A DNA stretch of 64,000 bases from Bacteroidia bacterium (GTDB lineage: Bacteria > Bacteroidota > Bacteroidia > J057). Position numbers and translations under genes: made by a program. How positions within the stretch are numbered: position 1 is the first letter of the stretch; every line of letters begins with the position of its first letter. Positions 8,281 to 16,180 of the stretch are shown piece by piece. The notes beneath the pieces are model-generated. The model did not search any database and was not told the DNA's origin. It saw only the letters and a program-made list of their open reading frames with translations. Location: NCBI GenBank assembly GCA_022760475.1, contig JALEFZ010000040.1:1-64000 (forward strand), read 5' to 3'.

Positions 8281-8556
8281 TATAAAAATGAATTTAGGTT
8301 ATGTCAAAATTGTATCATGTGAACAGGTAATGATGGTTTTACGTCTGGCAACTAGCTAATCCTACTTATAATAATCTACAAAAAATTAAGTAAAAAGGTG
8401 CACAAGTACTTATGCATTTCACAAACATATACCGTTTTATTTTTTTGTAGATGTTAGATTTAAGGACAAATAGATTGAACTTACTTAAATTGGATAATTA
8501 TTTATTTGTCCCATATATTTCATACAACTTAAAAGTTAAAATGCCTAATATGTCGA
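8281..8556. other. Intergenic region rich in inverted repeats
   Basis: Three inverted-repeat pairs are visible: ATCTACAAAAAA (8374-8385) with TTTTTTGTAGAT (8441-8452); TTAAGTAA (8386-8393) with TTACTTAA (8481-8488); GGACAAATA (8464-8472) with TATTTGTCC (8503-8511). A TATGTTTG box on the minus strand (8422-8429) fits the Bacteroidota -7 element. The stretch may hold a terminator for the gene above plus a promoter or structured leader for the gene below. No ORF is seen. Confidence 0.4.
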
Positions 8557-10383
8557 TTACAAAATTTTTTTAAAGAAGACTGTATAGAGGGTACAGGCTG
8601 GTTTTGACTCTCCAAAATCGCCTTTGATGAGTCCAATTCCTCTTAAAAACTCATAAACTTCATAGCCAGCTCTCCCGTGTAATGTCCCCCCATTCATTAA
8701 GCTTTTAAATCCCTCAACATACTTTTCCTCTAGTCCATTGAATAAATTTGCCAAGTGCCTTAAGTGATCCTCAAATGGTCCAGTTGCCTTAGCTGCTGTT
8801 GACATTAGCAGTTCAAAGTCATAATCAGAACCCTTATCTGCAATCAGGTAAAGAGCCATCCTAACAAGGTATGGATACCCTCCAAAGGTAGCATCAAAAT
8901 CAACAACCCTATCCTCATAAATAATTTCTGAAAGGGCGTGTCGTTTTACCAAGTCTTCCTGTTCTTCAAGGGTAAAAGGGAGTAATTTTCTTTCCAATCC
9001 TACGTTGAATGGAGATCTATTTTGTTGGATTAACAATCCTTTTGTCGTAGCATATGTAAGGACCATCTTTAATCGCTTGAACGTCTCTTTTTGACTTCCT
9101 ACCTCGTGTAAATGACGGAGCAATGCAAAAAAATCTGAAGAAGCCTCTGTCCCAAAAAGAGTGTCTACTTCATCCATAGCCAGCAAAAGTGGTTTATCAG
9201 AATTATCCAAGATATCCTTCTCTAAAAATTGCTTGCATCTAAGCCCAATCCCAGAATCGGATTTCCGATCAAGTCGGGCCTTTAGTTTCTCCTCTATGTC
9301 TAGCTCAATGGCGATGACTTTCAAGAAGTCAGATACCAAGGCATCAAGGTCATTCGTCCGCTTTGAACTTAGTTGCTGAAAATCAATAGGAACAACTACA
9401 AAATCATTCAAATTTGCATGTGCGATTATTCTATTTAATAAGGAGGTTTTCCCAAATTGCCGAGGAGCACGAATTCTGAGTAAAGCTGATGGCAATTCAA
9501 TCTTCTTGATGAACTCAGACTCTCCTTTACGGATTACATAATATTTTGAGTCTATGCCAACATTACCCTTTGGAATTTCCAGTGGTGCTACAGGACTTGG
9601 CCTCGAAGACTTTAACCCACCCATCTGCCTTTCGAGAGACTTCCAATAGTCAAGATCTTGTATAACTTCTTCCCTGCCATCCAAAATAGAAAATACTTCC
9701 TTGAATAAATCTTTGGAATCTCCTTTGTGAAGCCAATGAAAAGGTTTCAGATTTTCCAACCATTTGAAAAACTTAGGATTTAACAGCTCTTCTTCCTCAA
9801 GAAAGGATACCCGAATAGGAATAATAATAGGACTATGCAAAGAAGATCCCTTTCTGGCAACCACTTTGTTTACCTCGTCAATCACTACTTCACTGTTGTT
9901 TGCCTTTTTAGAGAGCAAGAGAATAAGGTAACTACATTCAGCTATAAACTTATCTTTGATAAGGTAACTATCAGAACCAGGAGAAAGGTTAGGCTTTCTA
10001 TCCCAATAAACAGTAAATCCTGCCCTTTCAATTTCACTCCCTAGGTCTTTGACTAAGACAGCCGATTCTTCCCCTTCCTCACCTTTGTAGCTTATCAAAA
10101 CCTTTAGATCTTTCTTTGCCTCTTTCTCTATTTGAGTAAACAGATTTAATAAGCCAAACCTGATTTTATTGAGGTTAATATCCTTTTCCTTCCTAGGAAT
10201 AGTAAGGGTATTTCCAGGTTTCATTAGGTTGAAATGCTGTGAGAATAGCCCCCTGAACTCGTCAATTTCCTTGTAATTGGAAAATTCTTTCTTGCACAAT
10301 TCCATCAGTTCCTCCATGTGTTCTTTCTCCAATAAAGCCCGAGCCTTATTGACATGGATGAGTTCTTGCCTTGGGTCTATCAT
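8557..10383 (-). CDS. Effector-associated domain-TIR-AAA ATPase (NLR-like conflict protein)
   Basis: 608 aa. Residues 1-88 are helical and resemble an effector-associated domain of the EAD11 type (ending INLNKIRFGLLNLFTQIE), which recruits partners by homotypic contact. Residues about 92-236 are a TIR domain: LKVLISYKGE, then AGFTVYWDRKPNLSPG, then LILLLSKKANNSEVVIDEV, with Glu170 in the position of the catalytic Glu of NADase TIRs. Residues about 270-608 are an AAA-35-like ATPase: Walker A APRQFGKTS (306-314), Walker B LLLAMDEVD (399-407), and SPFNVGLERKL. TIR proteins of this kind usually degrade NAD+ on activation in anti-phage defence. The start lies only 15 bp after the PorP/SprF stop, implying co-transcription. 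The EAD call is the least certain part. Confidence 0.8.
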   Translation of the reverse strand: MIDPRQELIHVNKARALLEKEHMEELMELCKKEFSNYKEIDEFRGLFSQHFNLMKPGNTLTIPRKEKDINLNKIRFGLLNLFTQIEKEAKKDLKVLISYKGEEGEESAVLVKDLGSEIERAGFTVYWDRKPNLSPGSDSYLIKDKFIAECSYLILLLSKKANNSEVVIDEVNKVVARKGSSLHSPIIIPIRVSFLEEEELLNPKFFKWLENLKPFHWLHKGDSKDLFKEVFSILDGREEVIQDLDYWKSLERQMGGLKSSRPSPVAPLEIPKGNVGIDSKYYVIRKGESEFIKKIELPSALLRIRAPRQFGKTSLLNRIIAHANLNDFVVVPIDFQQLSSKRTNDLDALVSDFLKVIAIELDIEEKLKARLDRKSDSGIGLRCKQFLEKDILDNSDKPLLLAMDEVDTLFGTEASSDFFALLRHLHEVGSQKETFKRLKMVLTYATTKGLLIQQNRSPFNVGLERKLLPFTLEEQEDLVKRHALSEIIYEDRVVDFDATFGGYPYLVRMALYLIADKGSDYDFELLMSTAAKATGPFEDHLRHLANLFNGLEEKYVEGFKSLMNGGTLHGRAGYEVYEFLRGIGLIKGDFGESKPACTLYTVFFKKIL

Positions 10384-10398
10384 AGGGTCTATCTGCTG

Positions 10399-11694
10399 TT
10401 AAAACATGTCAAAATTAGTTCTTTTTGGCCAAGATTTATTCTTTTTACCAGGAGGAATTGTATATCTAAGGCCAATTTCCAAGGGCATATTTGTTAGCAA
10501 TCCATTTGTCCTTGAAAGTTCTGTCGGGACTACCATGTTCACATATGCTGAAAGTGCTGGTATTTCGGTTTTAGGAATGGGAAGGCCACCTCTTAGCCAT
10601 TCTAAATCCCCATTAAAGGGATCAAAGATGTTGACAGTTAGGTTCAAGGATGGCAAGACTGAGGTTGAGGGATCATCACTAAGGTTGACCCTTCGATGAA
10701 GGAGATAAATGCCAACTAAGAATTGTAGCCTGTTATTTTGGGGATGAAAATTGCCTATCAGACCAAATGAATTACTCATATATACGGGGTTCGGCCCTTT
10801 TCCTGGGCAGAACTGGGCTTCAAACCGGACATCTGGAACCAAGTCAAACTCCACATTTTCTTCAAAAAGGAATTCCCTTGGTAAATGCGTTATCGAATCA
10901 GAAACCATAATCTTTTTGAATGGATTCACTTGTCGATATGCCCTTAAAGCAAATTTTGGGAAATCTGTAAAATTATTGGGGTTATCAGGATTTCCAGGAG
11001 CCCAATCCTCGGGTAGATCCAGGATTATATTAGATACTTGGGCATTTAACCTCCATATATGATTTGTCGTATTTTTTGAGAAAATCATCCCTGAAGAAAG
11101 AGATAAGGCTTGATTCCTGGCAAGGTTTGCTTGCTCATTACCTAAGTCAGGAGCCTCAAATATAGCTCCCGCCAATGGATCTATCTGTTCAGTGAATATA
11201 AGGGGTTCCAGGCCAGCATTGGCACGGGCATAGGCAAGTTTTACCCCCATGCTGAAATTGGATTTTTTCTCTGGATTATCTATGTGGAAGGCTGTTGACA
11301 AAGCTATATTCTGCAGGCGATTGGGATTTAAAGTTCCCCCACCGTTGGTGGTCATTATCTCTTGAACCTCACTTTGGAAATAATAAAAACCTATGCCCCA
11401 AGAAAAATCTGGCCTTAGGCCTACATTAAAACTTGAATCACTCGAATAGATAACTTTGCCAGGATTAAATCCAGCTGTGATTTCAAATCCTTCTGTCTTG
11501 AAGTTTTCAGTTGCGGTTACTGATTTGGTCCCCAGACGAATTCCTGGAACGAAGCCTACGTAGGCAGGATTTATTTCTGACTTATTTTGGTAAGTTTTAG
11601 TAGGTTCAACAAAGTTTTGCCCCCAAAGACTTTGGGGCACATATTGAGCAAGGGCACATAAAAAACAGCTAAGCAGTATGTCCGTTCTATGCAT
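10399..11694 (-). CDS. PorP/SprF family type IX secretion membrane protein
   Basis: 431 aa with a signal peptide ending near SLWGQ, then the early NPAYVG motif typical of PorP/SprF proteins, followed by alternating amphipathic strands of an outer-membrane beta-barrel. In the T9SS, PorP/SprF proteins pair with secreted proteins that have a type B C-terminal domain and help export or anchor them. The partner is almost certainly the PKD protein encoded 25 bp upstream (11720-14713). The downstream neighbour, 15 bp away, is the EAD-TIR-AAA gene, an unexpected companion for a surface-export factor. Confidence 0.85.
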   Translation of the reverse strand: MHRTDILLSCFLCALAQYVPQSLWGQNFVEPTKTYQNKSEINPAYVGFVPGIRLGTKSVTATENFKTEGFEITAGFNPGKVIYSSDSSFNVGLRPDFSWGIGFYYFQSEVQEIMTTNGGGTLNPNRLQNIALSTAFHIDNPEKKSNFSMGVKLAYARANAGLEPLIFTEQIDPLAGAIFEAPDLGNEQANLARNQALSLSSGMIFSKNTTNHIWRLNAQVSNIILDLPEDWAPGNPDNPNNFTDFPKFALRAYRQVNPFKKIMVSDSITHLPREFLFEENVEFDLVPDVRFEAQFCPGKGPNPVYMSNSFGLIGNFHPQNNRLQFLVGIYLLHRRVNLSDDPSTSVLPSLNLTVNIFDPFNGDLEWLRGGLPIPKTEIPALSAYVNMVVPTELSRTNGLLTNMPLEIGLRYTIPPGKKNKSWPKRTNFDMF

Positions 11695-11719
11695 ATTTTC
11701 TTTTTTAGTTCCATTTTGA

Positions 11720-14713
11720 TTAGAGAATAGTTACGTTTCCTTCTTCCGTATATCTTTGTCCATCCTGAAAACTAACTTCCAGTAAATATTTATAAACTCC
11801 AGGAGTTACCATTTTGCTCCCCCCAGCAACGGTACCATCCCAGGATTCAGTGGGTTGTCCTCCTTCAATTCTACTTGTTTGCCAAATTTTGCCATATCCA
11901 TCATTTCTAGGATCTCTTATTGTAAAGTTCATTGTAGCCAGGCCACATCCCTTCAATTGATAAGGCACTGTTCGCCCTGGGGCAAAACCAGTTGGTACAT
12001 AAATAGTGGCGCATAGATTTCCAAGATTTACCTCTCCCAAGTATGTTGCCTCACAGCCATTTATACTGTCAACGACTGTAAGTGTTACATTAAATTCTGC
12101 CGTACCAGAAGTACGTAAATCATAAGTATAAGTAGGATGCTTGTCCTCTGAACTGCCACCATCACCAAAATCCCAGTGACTCGAAGAATATCGATTGGGT
12201 AGGGTTGAATTTGTGAACTCTACCCTTACCTCCCCTGTTTGATTAATTACCGAAAAAGCCTTGAACGAAAAGTCAGGTTCCAATGGCTGTAAAACCTCCA
12301 CCATTTTGGATATAAATCCCCTGCATCCTGCATTTGTTGATACTTCCAGCTTTACTTCAAAAATTCCAGCCGATTGGTAGGAGTAAGTCGGGTTTTCATC
12401 TTTAATGATAGGCTTTCCATCTCCAAAAGACCATTCATAGTTTAGCCCTACAGGAGCTTGGGATAAAAATTTAAGCTCATAAAGGGGGCAATTGTCATTG
12501 CTATAATCAAAGTCTACTTCAATCTCTGGACGGTAAATAACTAACAAGCTATCGGTATAGGAACATCCAGCTTTATTAGTGGTGGTCAGTGTAACCCAGT
12601 ACTCACCATATTCTTCGAAAATATGGAAGGATCTCACACCGCTGTCTTTTACTGTCCCATCCCCATAATCCATCAGGTGAGTATAATCATCACTTGTCTC
12701 AAAGTCGAAGTTGAACCTGCCCTTGTCCAGATTACACAGAACCGGTGTAAGGGTTGAAATTGTAGTTACAGGTACATCCTCTGCGAGGATTACAATTGAG
12801 TCCAAAATGCTACAACCGTTGTTATCAACTAATACCTCAACTGATGAAGTACCAGCTTCCATAAAATCTCTTGAGAAGTTTTGCTCGTTGACAAGCTCTG
12901 ATGAGTTGATAGACCAGGAATAAGCGTAATTTGCAGAGTCAGTATTTCCAAAAGCCAAAGTAAAAGGGATACATTTTGCAGTATCTCTTGGAAAAAGGCC
13001 GTTCTCAGGCTTTCTAAAAAACCTTACAGGCTTTGTTATTTCATCTTTACATTCAGGAAATTCCTTGCTGGATACAGTTAAGGTTACCCAATAAACACTA
13101 TCCTCATTTGGAAGATTAGGGTTAAGATCTGTGAATGGAGGAGAAGGAAACTTGGCAGTTACCCCATTTCCAAAATCCCAGTCGTAGTCCAATAACGGAG
13201 AAATGCTGTCAGGAATCATTAAGGGTTTGTCTCCCACACAAACTTTTCCACTTTCTGTTTCAAAATCAGCAACTGGTTGGGGAAAATCTAAAACAGTTAT
13301 TTCAAGGATCCTATTATCCGTACATCCTAGGCTATCCTCAACCTCCAGATTTACTAGATAAACTCCAGCTGAATCATAGACATAAGAAATAACAGTATCT
13401 GTCAATACTGAATCCACTAAACTAACTCCATCTCCAAAATTGTAATTTGCAGACCTAATGCTTCCACTAGATTCATTCGACAACTCTATCTCTAGTGAAT
13501 AGCAGCCCCTTACTTTATCGGAAGTCAGGGTGGCACTTAAAGGAGCTGTAATTCGATAATCAATGCTACGAAACAAACTTCCGCAATTTCCCACTACTTC
13601 TATTTCACAGGTGTAATATCCAGGAGGAATTATTGCAGATCCTGTGCTATCATGATTTATGTCCTCCAAAGAGAAAGAAAAATCTCTTCTTCCATTAGAA
13701 TATTCAAAGGCGATGTCTTGGGAAAAATTTGGATTAAGTATGTTCGGTCTGACAATCACCGAAGGATTTGAACCCAGGTTGGGGCACAACTCCACATGGA
13801 AGTAAATCGAATCCCAACGACAGGTACCTGTCCCTAAGGTGGCAATAGTTGGTTCGGATATGTATTGAACTGAGAGATCACGAGTTCTTACAGTAGGTAT
13901 AAACCTACATTCAGAAAAGGTATAAGTTGTAACAGTATACTCTTCAAAATTCAAAGAGTTTGAGCAGGTAAAATTGCTATCCCTTCTAGGAAAGTAAGTA
14001 TGGGTTAAAACCAAACTGTCCATCAAGGCTGGCCTTTCTGGAATTAAAATATCTCTTGGCCCAATTGTAGGGGGTATTGTATCACCTATGTATGTATAAG
14101 CACCATCACCCCAATCAACTACTGCCCTATCCATCAAAACTAACTCTGAGATAGGATTATCAATGGCAAAGCGGCCTTCATTCTCTTCACACAGGTTTGT
14201 TATATCCAGGTCTAAACCTGTGATTGGACCTCGGTCTGTATTAAGAAAGGTCAGTACAGGGGCAGTTAAAAGAGTTACATTGTTAATGGAACGTACAGTA
14301 TCCGCAAAGACAAATACTTTCCTTCTTGAGTTGAATGGGATTTCTATTATAGTATCAGGCCTTGATAACCATTGTTCAAAATCATTCAAAGGATCAAGTG
14401 GATCATCTACTTTTAAATAGTAAAAAAATCCTGGTTGGTATCCGATAATCTCGATACATACATACCAAGGATCTTTTGAACAAGTAGTGTACCATAATGA
14501 GTCTTTATCTGCAGGAGAAATTAAGTTATTATAACAGTTTAAACTGTCTGCTTCCTTTATGGCAACCCTTCCAAATGTTTTATTCGTAGTCTCTTTTGTT
14601 TCGACTTTTGAATTGAAAAAATCTAGAAAATCAAAGCCAGGAGAAGCTTTTGAAATAAAAAAGGCAGTAAACAATGAAGCTACTAGGAGACTAAGAGTTT
14701 TAATTTTATTCAT
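11720..14713 (-). CDS. Secreted PKD-domain protein with T9SS type B sorting domain
   Basis: 997 aa. An N-terminal signal sequence (MNKIKTLSLLVASLFTAFF) leads into a non-PKD region, then several PKD beta-sandwiches recognised by NYNFGDG, DYDWDFGNG, MDYGDG, YEWSFGDG and HWDFGDG. The last 95 residues follow the gliding-motility-associated type B C-terminal pattern (IYVPTGFAPG, WDGTVAGG, TPGVYKYLLEV, GNVTIL). The protein is predicted to cross the outer membrane by the T9SS and act as a surface adhesin or recognition protein, probably with the PorP/SprF encoded next. It heads a four-gene minus-strand cluster ending with two AAA ATPases. The 535 bp upstream contain no other gene on this strand. Confidence 0.85.
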   Translation of the reverse strand: MNKIKTLSLLVASLFTAFFISKASPGFDFLDFFNSKVETKETTNKTFGRVAIKEADSLNCYNNLISPADKDSLWYTTCSKDPWYVCIEIIGYQPGFFYYLKVDDPLDPLNDFEQWLSRPDTIIEIPFNSRRKVFVFADTVRSINNVTLLTAPVLTFLNTDRGPITGLDLDITNLCEENEGRFAIDNPISELVLMDRAVVDWGDGAYTYIGDTIPPTIGPRDILIPERPALMDSLVLTHTYFPRRDSNFTCSNSLNFEEYTVTTYTFSECRFIPTVRTRDLSVQYISEPTIATLGTGTCRWDSIYFHVELCPNLGSNPSVIVRPNILNPNFSQDIAFEYSNGRRDFSFSLEDINHDSTGSAIIPPGYYTCEIEVVGNCGSLFRSIDYRITAPLSATLTSDKVRGCYSLEIELSNESSGSIRSANYNFGDGVSLVDSVLTDTVISYVYDSAGVYLVNLEVEDSLGCTDNRILEITVLDFPQPVADFETESGKVCVGDKPLMIPDSISPLLDYDWDFGNGVTAKFPSPPFTDLNPNLPNEDSVYWVTLTVSSKEFPECKDEITKPVRFFRKPENGLFPRDTAKCIPFTLAFGNTDSANYAYSWSINSSELVNEQNFSRDFMEAGTSSVEVLVDNNGCSILDSIVILAEDVPVTTISTLTPVLCNLDKGRFNFDFETSDDYTHLMDYGDGTVKDSGVRSFHIFEEYGEYWVTLTTTNKAGCSYTDSLLVIYRPEIEVDFDYSNDNCPLYELKFLSQAPVGLNYEWSFGDGKPIIKDENPTYSYQSAGIFEVKLEVSTNAGCRGFISKMVEVLQPLEPDFSFKAFSVINQTGEVRVEFTNSTLPNRYSSSHWDFGDGGSSEDKHPTYTYDLRTSGTAEFNVTLTVVDSINGCEATYLGEVNLGNLCATIYVPTGFAPGRTVPYQLKGCGLATMNFTIRDPRNDGYGKIWQTSRIEGGQPTESWDGTVAGGSKMVTPGVYKYLLEVSFQDGQRYTEEGNVTIL

Positions 14714-15248
14714 AGATAACTATTTTATAGTTTCAGCAATTCTTACCAATTTTCATTGATTTTCTTTCAAAATATCTTTCTAACCAGGAGCAAAAAATAA
14801 CAATTGCTCAAAACTTCTATTCTTATCAAAAACTACTTTAAACTTGTTTGAATCATGGTATACACAGTTCATACGAGTTTTTTTTAAAAATTAGGGGAAA
14901 GATTGTGCCTAATCTAAAAATATGATTTAAACTGTCAAAAATTATGCCTAAACAGACATGTTATAAACTCGTCATATATTATATTGCCAAATTTTAAATA
15001 ATTTATAATTTACGACTAACGTAATACACCAACAATTAAACAAAAACAATTACTCCCTCTTTTTCAGTTGCTTAATTTATCTATTTACGTTCAAAAATAA
15101 ATAAGCGTTTGGATAATTTTCGACCAAGGGAAGAAAATACACTATGTACTGCTACAATAATTTCGATTCACCTATGATTCCAAAAAAAAGAACCCCGTCA
15201 AGAGGTTCCTGCAACTTTACCATAAAATAATATAACCTTTCTCAAGCC
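14714..15248. other. Long AT-rich intergenic region
   Basis: 535 bp with no ORF or RNA gene that I can support. It should carry the promoter of the four-gene T9SS/TIR cluster, but I find no clean TTTG-N19-TAnnTTTG match on the minus strand. The right edge holds the terminator of the next minus-strand gene. Confidence 0.4.
15187..15208 (-). terminator. Intrinsic terminator of acidic secreted protein gene
   Basis: Minus-strand hairpin GAACCt...GGGTTC (5-6 bp) followed by eight T residues, 41 bp after the stop codon at 15249. The stem is short but the T tract is strong. Confidence 0.6.
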
Positions 15249-15971
15249 CTACTGCCCGCCATCCTTCTTCTCCTTCGAAGGCTCATCGACCTTCTTATCC
15301 AGCGCAGGCCTCAGCAACTCATCATACAAAAATTTCAATCCTTTTTTCAAGACCTTCTTGCCCTTCGCCGAGTCGGCTTCCGCCGTGGCATCGACCTTCA
15401 ACACCTTGTTGACAGCTTTGTCCAGGATGTCGCCGCTGTCTTCATCGCCTTCGTCTTCGGTCAGGCTGGCGTCTTCGTCCCAATCGCCATCGTCTTCTCC
15501 GTCATCATCCCAGTCTCCGTCGTCCTCGTCGGTTGTGCCGTCATCCTCCGTTCCGTCGTCTTCAATGATGTCTTCCTCTATTATATCTTCTTCTGTTCCT
15601 GTGCTGCTTTCTTCGGGAGTGGTTTCTTTGCCGGGCCATACGACTGAGGTACTCTTGGCTCCATTGATGACCCGCATTTGGGAAGGGGTAAGCAAACGAG
15701 AGTTTCTTAGTTCTGCGTCAGCAACGATTTTCTGGCGCTGCTGCTCATACATCATGGGATTGGTAGCCTGCATGTGCTGAACACGTTCCAACTTGGTGAT
15801 CGCACTGTAATAATTAGATTTGATGGTTTGACGCTGATAATCGGTGAGGGTAATGCCGTGTTTCGTTTCGTAGTCAGTGGTCAATTGATCTGCCATCTCA
15901 CTGGCCGTTTGAGCTTGTGTCAACTGAAAACAAGCAAGTAGCAAACTAAGGCTGAGGATAATTGCTTTCAT
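15249..15971 (-). CDS. Secreted protein with acidic low-complexity region
   Basis: 240 aa. A clear signal peptide ends LTQAQ. A helical segment (about 22-105, with TDYQRQTIKSNYYSAITKLE and LTPSQMRVING) is followed by about 75 residues made mostly of Asp, Glu, Gly and Thr (EEDIIEEDIIEDDGTEDDG and so on), then a helical, lysine-rich end. The acidic tract may bind divalent cations or keep the protein extended outside the inner membrane. I recognise no family and no sorting domain. It stands alone, with a terminator after it and a divergent protease gene upstream, so the 209-bp gap between them should hold both promoters. Confidence 0.7.
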   Translation of the reverse strand: MKAIILSLSLLLACFQLTQAQTASEMADQLTTDYETKHGITLTDYQRQTIKSNYYSAITKLERVQHMQATNPMMYEQQRQKIVADAELRNSRLLTPSQMRVINGAKSTSVVWPGKETTPEESSTGTEEDIIEEDIIEDDGTEDDGTTDEDDGDWDDDGEDDGDWDEDASLTEDEGDEDSGDILDKAVNKVLKVDATAEADSAKGKKVLKKGLKFLYDELLRPALDKKVDEPSKEKKDGGQ

Positions 15972-16180
15972 TTTATTAGGCTTTAATTGGTCAATCTTTT
16001 GTTGTTCTGCCTATTAGTTTCCCTCTTTGTTCCATTTGTAACATGCAAAGCCCAAAAAATTTCAGAAAAGGCACTGATCCATTTGCAAAATCTCACAACG
16101 TCAAAAAATTGAGGTTTTTATGTATAGTTTAAGGAACAAACTTTACAATAGAATTCTTAAATACATAAAGCCCTATTCGG

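Noticed and set aside
8374-8452. Retron-like msr/msd element, given the inverted repeats next to conflict genes
   Set aside because: No reverse transcriptase gene nearby and no branching-guanosine layout; the sequence is simply AT-rich with repeats.
15358-15780. Ser-rich 140-codon plus-strand ORF
   Set aside because: Antisense shadow of the Asp/Glu-rich part of the acidic secreted protein; no start signal.
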